A stretch of DNA of 64,000 nucleotides. Origin: an uncultured Prevotellaceae bacterium (GTDB taxonomy: Bacteria > Bacteroidota > Bacteroidia > Bacteroidales > Muribaculaceae). The DNA is taken from the NCBI GenBank assembly GCA_946186575.1, contig CAMHNO010000001.1:153246-217245 (forward strand), read 5' to 3'. Below are positions 35,444-45,241 of the stretch, one piece after another. The translations under genes were made by a program, and so were the position numbers. Numbering within the stretch: the stretch's first letter is position 1; each line of letters opens with the position of its first letter. Below the pieces are notes generated by a model that worked only from the letters and a program-made list of their open reading frames with translations, did not search any database and had not been told where the DNA came from.

Positions 35444-37348
35444 ATGCCGCTTAGCTCAACGTTGCTTCACGCCGCAAAAAAGTGCTTTCTCGCCATCACC
35501 ACGATGTGCATAGCGCTGATGATGCCTGCTGGCGTCCAAGCTCAGTCTAACGTCAAGGAGCGCGCTCAGGCATTCTTTGGCGACAATGTACAGCAATATG
35601 CCACTTCACTCTCAATACTTGCCGTGATGAACTACAAGCTGGGCAAGTATAGCGATGCACTTGCGCTGCAACAGCAAGCAGTAGACCTGAGCGGGATGAA
35701 CGGCATGAACATGACCATCCTGGGAATGTTCTACCACAAGGTGGGCGACGACAACACTGCCGTCGAAATTCTCAATGAAGCTGAGCAACTCTACAATCAA
35801 GAAATCCCTGTGCCTGCCAATGCCCTCGATGTGCTCACAATCTACTATGCTCCCGCAAGCGACATAGAGCACACCAACCGCTTTATCGAGACAGCCGTCA
35901 ACCAGCTCAAGGGGTTCATCATGACAACTGTCACGAGCGAGACTGTCGATGCCGAACGCAAGCGATTCTGGCTCAGATTTGAGCAAGTGTTCAACTCCCT
36001 GCTGCTTCAGTGGGAATACCAGCTCGGCGACAATGCCAACACGGTACTGCTCTATGACAACACGGCACTCTTTGCCAAGGGGCTGATGCTAAACGTGGAA
36101 AACAGCGTGAAGGTTCACGACCAGTCGCGGCTCACCATGAGCTGGACCGACGTTAAAGCTGCACTGGGCAAGGACGACATCGCCATCGAGTTTGTCACTT
36201 TTCCCGTAGGAGGCGACAGCACAATGTATGCTGCTCTGACATTGAAGCACGACAGCCCCAAGCCACGTTTCATACCCCTCTTTGAGCAGAGCCAATTGCA
36301 GGACATTAAAGACACCGAATACTATGTGAACAACCGCATCTCACAGCTGGTATGGGAGCCTCTCAAGGAGGAGTTGAGCGGCACAGGCCGCATCTATTTC
36401 TCGCCCGTGGGAGCGTTGCACAACATTGCCATCGAGCACGTGCCATCGGCAGTAACGGCCGGGAAGCTCCTGCACCGTCTCTCTTCGACTCGTGAAATTG
36501 CAATGCGCAATCATGACAAGAAGCTCAACCATTTCTTGCTCTATGGGGGATTGACCTACGACGTTGCCACCGACACCCTGCTGGCGCACAACAAAAGGAA
36601 CGGCTACAACCAGGGCTCAAGCATGATGGCACAGCGAGCCGAGTTCTGGCGCGACGGCCGTGCCTACTTTGGTCCGCTTGAAGGCAGCCTCAAGGAGGTC
36701 GACACCATCCAGATGATATTGAGCGACAAGGATGTCACCAAGCTAACCGAGCGAGACGGCACCGAAGAATCGTTCATTGCCCTCAGCCGCAGCAACGTGC
36801 AGGTGATACATCTTGCCACACATGGCAAGTTCATTTCACGGCAGGAAGCCATGAGCGAACTCACCCGGCAGAACTACAGGTTCATAATGCTCGATTCGCT
36901 CGAAAGCTCACTGCTGACCGAGGACCAAGACCTCACACGCTCGTTCATTGTGATGAGCGGCGGACAGAAGTTGTGCAACATGGAGAGCATTCCGGCCGAA
37001 CTCGAGGACGGCATGCTCACTGCTCAAGAAATCTCGCGACTGCATTTCAGCGACCTGCAGTTAGTGGTGATGAGCGCTTGCGAGACCGCACTGGGCGACA
37101 TCAACAGCGAGGGAGTGATGGGGCTGCAGCGGGGGTTCAAGAAGGCTGGCGCTCATACCCTGATTATGAGCCTGTGGAAAGTGGACGATGATGCCACCAG
37201 CGTGCTCATGACGGCATTCTACCGCAACCTCTCTCAAGGCATGAGCATTGCCACGGCTTTTGAAAAAGCCCGAGCGAGCCTGCGCGGCATCGAAAAGTAT
37301 TCCAACTATAAATACTGGGCTCCGTTTATCCTGCTCGACGCAATTTAA
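35444..37348 (+). CDS. Exported CHAT-domain caspase-like protein with TPR repeats
   Basis: A 634-residue protein. It has a signal peptide ending ALMMPAGVQAQ, two TPR-like helical repeats at about residues 50-120 (YKLGKYSDALALQQQAVDLS, then FYHKVGDDNTAVEILNEAEQL), a linker, and a C-terminal CHAT protease domain at about 280-634. The catalytic pair is visible: His460 in VIHLATHGKF and Cys546 in VMSACETALGD. CHAT proteases cut specific protein targets; several act in immunity or programmed death. This one carries a signal peptide, so it would act in the periplasm or outside. It is followed 5 bases later by a 5'-nucleotidase gene. Its substrate is unknown. Confidence 0.85.
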   Translation: MPLSSTLLHAAKKCFLAITTMCIALMMPAGVQAQSNVKERAQAFFGDNVQQYATSLSILAVMNYKLGKYSDALALQQQAVDLSGMNGMNMTILGMFYHKVGDDNTAVEILNEAEQLYNQEIPVPANALDVLTIYYAPASDIEHTNRFIETAVNQLKGFIMTTVTSETVDAERKRFWLRFEQVFNSLLLQWEYQLGDNANTVLLYDNTALFAKGLMLNVENSVKVHDQSRLTMSWTDVKAALGKDDIAIEFVTFPVGGDSTMYAALTLKHDSPKPRFIPLFEQSQLQDIKDTEYYVNNRISQLVWEPLKEELSGTGRIYFSPVGALHNIAIEHVPSAVTAGKLLHRLSSTREIAMRNHDKKLNHFLLYGGLTYDVATDTLLAHNKRNGYNQGSSMMAQRAEFWRDGRAYFGPLEGSLKEVDTIQMILSDKDVTKLTERDGTEESFIALSRSNVQVIHLATHGKFISRQEAMSELTRQNYRFIMLDSLESSLLTEDQDLTRSFIVMSGGQKLCNMESIPAELEDGMLTAQEISRLHFSDLQLVVMSACETALGDINSEGVMGLQRGFKKAGAHTLIMSLWKVDDDATSVLMTAFYRNLSQGMSIATAFEKARASLRGIEKYSNYKYWAPFILLDAI

Positions 37349-37352
37349 CATC

Positions 37353-38819
37353 ATGACAACAAAGCTTTTACACATCATCCTAACAGCCATAGTAGCCACG
37401 ATGGCAGCCTCGCCCATCCAGGCCGAACACCTGATTGTTCTTGCCACAAACGACACCCACAGCCAGATAGAGCCATACGAAAATGACAACCTTGGAGGGA
37501 TACTGCGCCGAAGGGCTTTCTTTGATCACATGCGAGCCAACAACAAAAACGTGCTTATTGTAGATGCCGGCGATGCTGTGTTTGGAAACATGTATTACTC
37601 AATCTTTAAGGGGGAAGTCGAATACAAGCTACTCGATTCGTTAGGCTATGACATCAGCATCCTGGGCAATCATGACTTTGACAACGGAATTGACAACCTT
37701 GCAATGCATTATAAAAACACCCATGTCACAAAGCTCAGTGCAAATTACGACTTTACCGGCACTGCCATGGAGGGAGTGATGCGACCTTACACAATCAAGA
37801 AGTATGGCAACAAGAGGGTGGGAATCTTCGGTCTAAACATCAATCCATCAGGCTGGATTAACCCCAACAATTATGACGGAATGAGATATTTGCCAAGCAG
37901 CCATGTGGCCGACTCCATTGCGCGGCACCTTAAGACGGTGGAAAAGGTTGACTTCACCATCATGGTATCGAACCTTGGTTATTTTTCTGAAGCTATGGGA
38001 AAGCCGTGCGACACAACCATTGCAGCGCAATCACATTACATCGACATGATAATTGGCGGCCACACTCACACCATGATAAAACCTAACCAAGGCGAGGATC
38101 AAGTGAAGAATGCCGACGGCAAACTTGTCACGATTGGTCAAAATGGCAAGTACGGAAAATACATTGGAGTCTACGATATCGACCTCGACAACATGACGGT
38201 AAGATATGATCAAGTGGCCATGAACAGCGATTGGGACAACCAATCACAATACTCTGCTATGAACGCATGGCTCAATAAGTATAGAGTGATAATCAAGATC
38301 CAAGAGCTCATGCCTGTGGGCTATCTGTCGGATTATTTCCCGTCAGATGACGACTATGCCGCCTGGCTGTTAAACGCTCAATTAGAAATTGCCCGAGATG
38401 TTTTCGCGATTGACAACGTGACTATATCTATTTATAATCGTGGAGGAATACGCAGAGACCTGCCACAAGGGTTCTTGACTTGGTCGCAGCTTACAACTGC
38501 ATTCCCTTTCAAAAACAAAATTGTAATCGCAGAAGTTGACGGAAAAAAATTGAAGGAAGTGATTGAAAACATCAACATCAAGCAAGCACTCGCCCACCCA
38601 TATTTGATAAACCAAACACCTGAGACCCAAAACATTAAAAATATCGACGAAAAGAAAAAGTACCGCATAGTCACAATAGATTACTTGGCGAACGGAGGCA
38701 GCTACATGACCAACATCAGCGACTATATCATTTTCGAAGACAACATCGCCAATAGCGAACGCTTGATTGAATATTTCATCAAAAACACCATTGCCAACAA
38801 AATTGTGAAAACACAATAA
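37353..38819 (+). CDS. Exported 5'-nucleotidase/metallophosphatase family protein
   Basis: From ATG 37353 the product has 488 residues. A signal peptide ends near ASPIQA. The N-terminal metallophosphatase domain has LATNDTHSQIEP, AGDAVFG, LGNHDFDNG and IGGHTHTM, giving the usual two-metal ligands. A C-terminal 5'-nucleotidase domain (SIYNRGGIRRDLPQG, then LTTAFPFKNKIVIAEV) is also present, so both halves are in one protein. It probably hydrolyses periplasmic nucleotides. Codon choice is more AT-rich toward the 3' end. It is cotranscribed with the CHAT protease gene. Confidence 0.9.
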   Translation: MTTKLLHIILTAIVATMAASPIQAEHLIVLATNDTHSQIEPYENDNLGGILRRRAFFDHMRANNKNVLIVDAGDAVFGNMYYSIFKGEVEYKLLDSLGYDISILGNHDFDNGIDNLAMHYKNTHVTKLSANYDFTGTAMEGVMRPYTIKKYGNKRVGIFGLNINPSGWINPNNYDGMRYLPSSHVADSIARHLKTVEKVDFTIMVSNLGYFSEAMGKPCDTTIAAQSHYIDMIIGGHTHTMIKPNQGEDQVKNADGKLVTIGQNGKYGKYIGVYDIDLDNMTVRYDQVAMNSDWDNQSQYSAMNAWLNKYRVIIKIQELMPVGYLSDYFPSDDDYAAWLLNAQLEIARDVFAIDNVTISIYNRGGIRRDLPQGFLTWSQLTTAFPFKNKIVIAEVDGKKLKEVIENINIKQALAHPYLINQTPETQNIKNIDEKKKYRIVTIDYLANGGSYMTNISDYIIFEDNIANSERLIEYFIKNTIANKIVKTQ

Positions 38820-38850
38820 ACCAGACGTTCCCTCTCAGACGAAGGCGCAT

Positions 38851-38890
38851 TGTAGGGGCAGAACATGCTCTGTCCATTAGCGCAACAACT
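38851..38890. repeat. REP-like palindromic element, upstream copy
   Basis: TGTAGGGGCAGAACATGCTC followed by TGTCCATTAG: a shorter copy of the palindromic unit duplicated after mreB. It is about 240 bp before mreB. The rest of 38820-39091 holds promoter-like boxes and nothing else recognised. Confidence 0.85.
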
Positions 38891-38962
38891 CTAATCACTA
38901 CCCAAAGTTGTTAAAAAAAATAATTCTCGCTTTTTTCTTGACAAATTAATTTATTTGTTGCT

Positions 38963-38980
38963 TAATTTTGCCTAATTTTG
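38963..38980 (+). promoter_or_regulatory. Two adjacent -7 boxes upstream of mreB
   Basis: TAATTTTG occurs twice, at 38963-38970 and 38973-38980, 10 bp apart. The leader to the mreB ATG would be about 105 nt. A TTTG at 38954 is too close to be an ordinary -33. Confidence 0.55.
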
Positions 38981-39091
38981 CACTCTGAATATAGTGTAGT
39001 GTAACCATGATGATGCGAGCATTGTATGTAAGATTATGAAAATCAAACTTATAGCAAATGCACATCACTAAAAATGATAAAGATATAAGAC

Positions 39092-40111
39092 ATGGGATTA
39101 TTCTCATTTACTCAAGAAATCGCTGTTGACTTAGGAACAGCCAACACAATTATTATCCACAACGACAAGATAGTAATTGACGAGCCATCTGTAGTGGCAC
39201 TCGACACCAAGACCCAGAAACTCATGGCCGTGGGCGAGACAGCCCGCGAAATGCGTGGTAAGGTTCACGAGGGCATCAAGACCGTGCGCCCACTGCGCGA
39301 CGGAGTGATTGCCGACTTCAACGCCGCCGAGCTCATGATTCGAGGCATGATCAAGAAGGTGAGCCAGAAGAACCACTGGTTCTCGCCATCGCTGCGCATG
39401 GTGGTGTGCATCCCATCGGGCTCCACCGAGGTTGAGATTCGTGCCGTGCGCGACTCCAGCGAGCATGCCGGCGGCCGCGACGTGTACATGATTTACGAAC
39501 CCATGGCAGCAGCATTGGGAATTGGCATCGACGTGCTCGCTCCTGAAGGCAACATGATTGTCGACATAGGCGGTGGCACGACCGAAATTGCTGTAATCTC
39601 GCTGGGCGGCATCGTGAGCAACAAGAGCATCCGCATCGCTGGCGACGACCTCACCGAGGACATTCGCGAGCACATGCGTCGAGCCCACAACGTGAAGGTG
39701 GGCGAGCGCACCGCCGAGCTCATCAAAATTCACGTGGGATCGGCACTGACCGAACTCGACTCACCACCCGACGACTTCATCGTGCATGGCCCTAACCAGA
39801 TGACTGCCCTGCCCATGGAGGTGCCAGTATCTTATCAAGAAATTAGCCACTGCATCGAGAAATCAATCTCAAAGATTGAGGCAGCAGTGCTCAGCGCTCT
39901 CGAGCAAACCCCGCCCGAGCTCTACAGCGACATCGTGAAGAACGGTGTGTATCTTGCTGGTGGTGGCGCCTTGCTGCGTGGCCTGGACCGTCGCCTGACC
40001 GACAAGATTGGTATTCCGTTCCACGTGGCCGAAGATCCCTTGCATGCTGTTGCTAAGGGTACTGGCGTGGCACTGAAGAACATCAAGCGATTCAAGTTCT
40101 TGAAACGCTAA
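39092..40111 (+). CDS. mreB: Rod-shape-determining protein MreB
   Basis: Bacterial actin that forms filaments under the inner membrane and guides the wall-elongation machinery. The 339 residues show the actin-fold nucleotide motifs VDLGTANT (phosphate 1), VDIGGGTTEIAVISLGG (phosphate 2) and LAGGGALLRGLD (adenosine region). It leads the cell-shape operon, but mreC follows only after a 236-bp gap with duplicated REP-like palindromes. The mRNA may be processed or attenuated there. Confidence 0.98.
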   Translation: MGLFSFTQEIAVDLGTANTIIIHNDKIVIDEPSVVALDTKTQKLMAVGETAREMRGKVHEGIKTVRPLRDGVIADFNAAELMIRGMIKKVSQKNHWFSPSLRMVVCIPSGSTEVEIRAVRDSSEHAGGRDVYMIYEPMAAALGIGIDVLAPEGNMIVDIGGGTTEIAVISLGGIVSNKSIRIAGDDLTEDIREHMRRAHNVKVGERTAELIKIHVGSALTELDSPPDDFIVHGPNQMTALPMEVPVSYQEISHCIEKSISKIEAAVLSALEQTPPELYSDIVKNGVYLAGGGALLRGLDRRLTDKIGIPFHVAEDPLHAVAKGTGVALKNIKRFKFLKR

Positions 40112-40137
40112 CGGCCGTAGCAAGAGCCACAGCACAT

Positions 40138-40341
40138 TGTAGGGCAGAGCATGCTCTGTCCATTAGAGCACAAGCTCGCGCAGCAAAGCCTGTCTCTCCT
40201 GTCTAAAATAGACATTAAGTACAGGAGCAACAAGAACACTCTGTAGGAACAGAGCATGCTCTGTCCATTAGAGCGCAAGCTCGCGCAGCAAAGCCTGCCT
40301 CTCCTGTCAAAAAACAGACATGATGCACAAGAGCAGCAAGA
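40138..40341. repeat. Tandem REP-like palindromic repeat, two copies of 104 bp
   Basis: Copies begin at TGTAGG 40138 and 40242, a period of 104 bp. Each has a near-palindrome around CAGAGCATGCTCTG, then GAGCnCAAGCTCGCGCAGCAAAGCCTG. Copy A has an inverted repeat CTCCTGT...ACAGGAG. A shorter third copy lies upstream of mreB at 38851. No transposase or terminal repeats accompany them. Confidence 0.9.
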
Positions 40342-40347
40342 GAAATA

Positions 40348-41223
40348 ATGAACAACCTAATCAACTTCTTCATAAGAAACAGTTCGTGGTTCATCTTCGC
40401 ATTCTATGTGATTTTGAGCCTTGTGCTGCTTTTTGGCTCCAACCCCTACCAGCAGAGCGTGTATCTGACCTCGGCCAACGGCACAGTCTCGACAATCTCT
40501 AAGGGAGTGAACAGTGCGAGCAACTATTTCAATCTTAAAGAGATAAACGAAGACCTACACTTGCAGAACGCAAGTCAAAAAGCCGAGATTCTCGCCCTCA
40601 AGCAGCAGCTCAACGAGCTCGAGCTCAAATATGGGGCCAAGCCAGGTGAGCAGGTCAGCGGCAAGGGCAACTACACCTTCATCTCGGCACATGTGATTAG
40701 CAACAGCGTTGTGAACCCCAACAACTACATCACCATCGACCGTGGCAGTGCCGACGGCATTGAGCCCTACATGGGCGTGATGGACATGAACGGAGTGGTG
40801 GGCATTGTAGATGCCGTCAACACCCACTCGGCTCGCGTGATGTCGGTTTTGCACAAAGACACCAAGATCACCTGCGAGCTCAAGGGGAACGGAAACTTTG
40901 GACTATTAGTGTGGGACGGCAAGACCACCGATCATGCCATTCTCAAAGACCTGCCCAAGGTCGACGACTACCACGTGGGCGACACAGTGGTCACCAGTAG
41001 CAGCTCGTTGAGCTTCCCGCCGGGCTTCATGGTGGGAGTGGTAGAGCGCATTTCACCCACTACCAAGAAAGACAGCTTCATGACACTTATCGTGCGACTG
41101 TCGTGCAAGATCACTCACCTGAGCAACGTTCACGTGATAAAGAACAACATGAAAGACGAGCTCAAGCAGCTTGAGTCGAGCGACGCCACAACCCTGAAAG
41201 AGGAAGGAGGAGTGAAACGATGA
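40348..41223 (+). CDS. mreC: Rod-shape-determining protein MreC
   Basis: A 291-residue single-pass membrane protein that links MreB to the periplasmic wall enzymes. An N-terminal helix (SSWFIFAFYVILSLVLLFG) is followed by a coiled coil (about 60-95, LQNASQKAEILALKQQLNEL) and a periplasmic beta-rich domain with VISNSVVNPNNYITIDRG and GVVGIVDAV. It overlaps mreD by 4 nt. The start lies just after the repeat block. Confidence 0.95.
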   Translation: MNNLINFFIRNSSWFIFAFYVILSLVLLFGSNPYQQSVYLTSANGTVSTISKGVNSASNYFNLKEINEDLHLQNASQKAEILALKQQLNELELKYGAKPGEQVSGKGNYTFISAHVISNSVVNPNNYITIDRGSADGIEPYMGVMDMNGVVGIVDAVNTHSARVMSVLHKDTKITCELKGNGNFGLLVWDGKTTDHAILKDLPKVDDYHVGDTVVTSSSSLSFPPGFMVGVVERISPTTKKDSFMTLIVRLSCKITHLSNVHVIKNNMKDELKQLESSDATTLKEEGGVKR

Positions 41224-41738
41224 AAAACACTCTGTTCCATTTCCTTATTCTCTTTGTGGCACTGCTCGTGGCTCAAATCATCTGCAGCAAGATTATACTC
41301 TTTGGCGTGGCAATGCCAGTGATCTACATATACCTGATTTTGCGCTTGCCCACAAATTATTCCATCAATTGGACGCTCACCATAGCATTCCTCTTTGGCC
41401 TATTTGTCGACATGTTCAACAACACCCAGGGCATGAACGCCCTGGCGTGCACAGTGATGACAATGTGCCGCCGACCCATCTTCAACCTCTTCATCCTCAA
41501 GGACGACGAGGACAACGACCCCGTCCCATCGATGGACTCACTTGGCATTACCAACTATCTGAAGTACATGGCAAGCCTCGTGACTATTTACTGCATTGTG
41601 CTGTTCTTCACTCAAGCCTTCACGTTGCACAACTTTGGTCTCACACTAATGCGCATCGTTGCAAGCAGTGTGCTATCTATATTATTGATTTTTGGTATCG
41701 ACAGTTTAGTGAGCACCGAAAGTGAGAAAAGATTATAA
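41220..41738 (+). CDS. mreD: Rod-shape-determining protein MreD
   Basis: A 172-residue integral membrane protein with about five helices, in the conserved place between mreC and the PBP2 gene. It is the inner-membrane partner of MreC. Sequence motifs are weak, as usual for this family, so the call rests on length, hydrophobicity and position. Its start overlaps mreC (ATGA), and its last 17 nt overlap the GTG start of mrdA. Confidence 0.92.
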   Translation: MKNTLFHFLILFVALLVAQIICSKIILFGVAMPVIYIYLILRLPTNYSINWTLTIAFLFGLFVDMFNNTQGMNALACTVMTMCRRPIFNLFILKDDEDNDPVPSMDSLGITNYLKYMASLVTIYCIVLFFTQAFTLHNFGLTLMRIVASSVLSILLIFGIDSLVSTESEKRL

Positions 41739-43752
41739 CTTAGAAAAGAGAAAATTTGTTATAGGCGGCTTCATTGTCGTCGTTGTCGTCATCTACCTGT
41801 GGAAACTTTTTGACCTGCAGATTGCCGACGACAAGTATCGCGAAATAGCAGTGAGCAACGCACGCTCAACCAAGGTCACACATCCCTCGCGCGGACAAAT
41901 CTACGACCGCAACGGCAAGCTTGTGGTCTACAACGAGCCTGCCTACGACCTCGTGCTCGTGCCCAAAGACGTGCATGAGTTCGACACCACCACCATGTGC
42001 AAGATTCTACAGCTCAAGCGAGAAGACTTCGACTTGTTGTGGAAGAACATGAGCGACCCCAAGAAGAACAAGAACTACAGCGCCACCACGGCTCAACCAC
42101 TTGTCCAGAACCTCGACTCCATTACCTATGGTCGACTGCAAGAGATATTGTATCGATTCCCAGGATTCGACATATCACAGCGAATCATCAGGCGCTACAA
42201 CTATGTGGCTGCAGCCAACATCTTAGGCGACATACGCGAGGTTAATGCCGAAGACATTGAACGCGACTCCGACAACTATTACATGCCAGGCGACTTCACT
42301 GGCGACCTGGGCATAGAGAAGAGCTACGAGAAATACCTGCGAGGAGTGAAAGGCAAGGAGATTCTCATACGCGACGCAACGGGCAAAATCATGGGCCGAT
42401 ACAACGACGGAAAGGACGATGTGGCACCCATTGCCGGCAAAGACCTGCAAATGAGCATCGACATCGACCTCCAACTCTTCGGCGAGAAACTCATGCGAGG
42501 CAAGAGAGGCGCCATTGTCGCTATCGAGCCCAAGACTGGAGAGGTGCTGGCACTGGTCACAAGCCCCACCTACGACCCATCACTGCTTGTGGGCAAGGAT
42601 CGAGGCAAGAACTACTCCAGACTCGTTTCCGACCCGAGCAAGCCACTCTTTGACCGCGCAATCATGGCTGCCTATCCGCCAGGCTCGACCTTCAAGCCCA
42701 CCCAAGGCTTGATTTTCAAGCAAGAGGGCATCATCGACAACAACACCTCCTATCCCTGCACCGGCGGCTATGTCAACAAGGGTCTGAAAATAGGTTGTCA
42801 TGGTCATGGTTCACCCATTTCGTTGCAACCGGCCATTGCCACCTCGTGCAACGGCTACTTCTGCTGGGGTCTTTACTACATGCTCAACAACAAGAAGTAT
42901 GGCGGCTTGGAGAAATCGTTCACCGTGTGGAAGGACTACATGGTCTCAATGGGCTATGGCTACAAGCTCAACATCGACCTGCCGGGCGAGAGCCGAGGAT
43001 TCATTCCTAATTACCAGTTCTACAACAAGATGATAGGCAAAGACAAGTGGGGAGCCAATTCAATCATCTCCATTGCCATAGGCCAGGGCGAAATCATGTC
43101 AACGCCATTGCAAATCGCCAACCTGAGCGCCACCATCGCCAACCGCGGTTACTACATCACACCACATGTGGTTAAGCAAATCAGAGATGTGGGCATCTCC
43201 AAGACCTTCACCGAGCAACACCACACAAAAATCAATCCTGCCTATTACAACGACATTGCCGGTGGCATGCGCATGGCAGTTGTGGGCGGCACATGTAAGG
43301 GAGCCAACCTTCCCGGACTTGACGTGTGTGGCAAGACCGGAACCGTGCAGAACCCTCATGGTCGCGACCACTCGGTGTTCATGGGATTTGCGCCTAAAGA
43401 CGACCCAAAGATTGCAATTTGCGTCTACGTTGAGAATGCTGGTTTCGGAGCACAAGTAGCGGTGCCATTGGGTGCCATGGTGCTTGAGCGATACTTGCGA
43501 GGCGCCAGCGAAGAGATTGAGAGCCGCGCTACCAAGTGGAGCGACAGTTGGCTCGAGGATGCCGCCACAGTAGTCGAACAAGATCAAGAAGAGCTCAACA
43601 CCGGCAAGCGCGACACCATCCCGTCGAAGTCCACAGCCAGTGCCAAGCACGGCGGCGACGACAACCTGCCCGCCACACAGTGGCCACAGGAGAAAGCAAT
43701 TCTTTCATCACCCACAAGATTCATGAGCAGAGATGGCATATTCAAGGGATAA
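41722..43752 (+). CDS. mrdA: Penicillin-binding protein 2 (elongasome transpeptidase)
   Basis: The DD-transpeptidase of the rod complex. The 676-residue product has one N-terminal helix (VIGGFIVVVVVIYLWKLFDL), the dimerisation domain (RGQIYDRNGKLV), and the penicillin-binding motifs: SxxK in PPGSTFKPTQ, SxN in TSCNGYF and KTG in CGKTGTVQNP. The start is a GTG inside mreD. A C-terminal extension rich in Asp/Glu/Ser follows the catalytic domain. It overlaps rodA by 20 nt. Confidence 0.95.
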   Translation: MRKDYNLEKRKFVIGGFIVVVVVIYLWKLFDLQIADDKYREIAVSNARSTKVTHPSRGQIYDRNGKLVVYNEPAYDLVLVPKDVHEFDTTTMCKILQLKREDFDLLWKNMSDPKKNKNYSATTAQPLVQNLDSITYGRLQEILYRFPGFDISQRIIRRYNYVAAANILGDIREVNAEDIERDSDNYYMPGDFTGDLGIEKSYEKYLRGVKGKEILIRDATGKIMGRYNDGKDDVAPIAGKDLQMSIDIDLQLFGEKLMRGKRGAIVAIEPKTGEVLALVTSPTYDPSLLVGKDRGKNYSRLVSDPSKPLFDRAIMAAYPPGSTFKPTQGLIFKQEGIIDNNTSYPCTGGYVNKGLKIGCHGHGSPISLQPAIATSCNGYFCWGLYYMLNNKKYGGLEKSFTVWKDYMVSMGYGYKLNIDLPGESRGFIPNYQFYNKMIGKDKWGANSIISIAIGQGEIMSTPLQIANLSATIANRGYYITPHVVKQIRDVGISKTFTEQHHTKINPAYYNDIAGGMRMAVVGGTCKGANLPGLDVCGKTGTVQNPHGRDHSVFMGFAPKDDPKIAICVYVENAGFGAQVAVPLGAMVLERYLRGASEEIESRATKWSDSWLEDAATVVEQDQEELNTGKRDTIPSKSTASAKHGGDDNLPATQWPQEKAILSSPTRFMSRDGIFKG

Positions 43753-45220
43753 CAATAATAACAACAACGAGAGCAATCGTCTGCTTGCAGCAGTCGACTG
43801 GTTCACTGTTTTGATCTACATCGTGCTGGTGATTGCTGGCGCGTTCAGCATCTATGCAGCCACCACATCGAGCACGAGCCAGACGAGCATGTTCGACCTC
43901 GACACCTTTGCAGGTAAGCAAATCATGTGGATAGGACTTTCCTTCGCTATCGGATTCTCGCTCTTGCTCATCGACCGCAGGCTATATGAAGCCTATGCCT
44001 ACCCCATCTATGCGATAATGATTATAGTGCTGATAGTCACAATCTTTGTCTCTCCAAACATCAAGGGGTCACACTCTTGGCTCAAGTTTGGAGCTTTCAG
44101 CATTCAGCCTGCCGAGTTTGCTAAGACAGCGACCGCCCTTGCTCTTGCCAAGCTCTTCAGCACCTATGGCTTCCAGCTCAAGGGCTGGCGCACCTATATT
44201 GTGCCAGTGGGCATCATTCTGCTGCCAGTGTTGTGCATCCTGCTTGAGCGCGAAACGGGGTCGGCACTGGTCTACTTCTCACTGATTTTTGTGCTCTATC
44301 GCGAAGGCATGAACGGCTTTGTGCTATTTGCCACACTATGCGCCGTAACCTATTTTGTGCTTGTACTAAAGTTTGCCGGCACTCTCATCATGGGTATTCC
44401 ATTAGGCAACTTCATTGTGCTCACGTGCATCATGGTCTTTATCGTGCTCATGTTGCTGGTTTATTGCCGCTCGCTCATCCTGGGGCGCAACGTGACCATA
44501 GGCTACATTGTGTGTGCGCTGCTTGCTTGGGGGCTCTCGGCAATGGGAGTGCACATCAATGGCTACGCGTTTTTCTTCACCGTCATCCCCCTGTCGATTA
44601 TCTACCTGCTCATAGGCATGTTCCGCGACGACCTTAACAAGGTGCTAACCACAGTGATTTTTGCCGTGGTTTCGATAATCTTCATGTTCTCGGTTAACAT
44701 CGTCTTTAACCATGTGCTTGCGCCGCACCAGCAAAACCGCATCAACATTGCCCTGGGCATTGAGGAAGACCTCAAGGGCAAGGGATATAACGTCAATCAG
44801 TCGAAAATTGCCATTGGCTCAGGCGGAGTCACAGGCAAGGGATTCCTCCAGGGCACACAGACTAAGCTCAACTATGTGCCAGAGCAGCACACCGACTTTA
44901 TTTTCTGCACCATAGGCGAGGAGCAGGGCTTCGTGGGCACCACAGCCGTGCTGCTGCTGTTCTTGACATTGATACTGCGAGTGATAGCTATTGCCGAGCG
45001 GCAGCACACCACCTTCGGACGAGTCTATGCCTATTGTGTTGCGTCGATACTCATCTTCCATCTGACGATAAACATAGGCATGGTGATAGGGCTTGTGCCG
45101 GTGATAGGCATACCACTACCCTTCTTCTCCTACGGCGGATCGTCGCTGTGGGGATTCACCATCCTCCTGTTCATCCTGCTGCGCATCGACGCCGTCCGCA
45201 CCGAGTACGGCACCTGGTGA
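43733..45220 (+). CDS. rodA: Rod-shape peptidoglycan glycosyltransferase RodA
   Basis: A SEDS-family polymerase that extends glycan strands with PBP2. The 495 residues form about ten helices and contain the SEDS motifs KGSHSWLKFG, IQPAEFAKTA, TDFIFCTIGEEQGFVG and the final LPFFSYGGSSLWG. It is a little longer than E. coli RodA because of added hydrophobic segments in the middle, common in Bacteroidetes. Last gene of the mre operon; it converges on dinB with 21 bp between their ends. Confidence 0.95.
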   Translation: MAYSRDNNNNNNESNRLLAAVDWFTVLIYIVLVIAGAFSIYAATTSSTSQTSMFDLDTFAGKQIMWIGLSFAIGFSLLLIDRRLYEAYAYPIYAIMIIVLIVTIFVSPNIKGSHSWLKFGAFSIQPAEFAKTATALALAKLFSTYGFQLKGWRTYIVPVGIILLPVLCILLERETGSALVYFSLIFVLYREGMNGFVLFATLCAVTYFVLVLKFAGTLIMGIPLGNFIVLTCIMVFIVLMLLVYCRSLILGRNVTIGYIVCALLAWGLSAMGVHINGYAFFFTVIPLSIIYLLIGMFRDDLNKVLTTVIFAVVSIIFMFSVNIVFNHVLAPHQQNRINIALGIEEDLKGKGYNVNQSKIAIGSGGVTGKGFLQGTQTKLNYVPEQHTDFIFCTIGEEQGFVGTTAVLLLFLTLILRVIAIAERQHTTFGRVYAYCVASILIFHLTINIGMVIGLVPVIGIPLPFFSYGGSSLWGFTILLFILLRIDAVRTEYGTW

Positions 45221-45241
45221 TAAAAAGAAAAAGCCAATCTG

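Noticed and set aside
40138-40341. Possible insertion sequence
   Set aside because: The repeats contain no transposase frame, no terminal inverted repeats bounding a gene and no target duplication. They read as REP-like palindromes.
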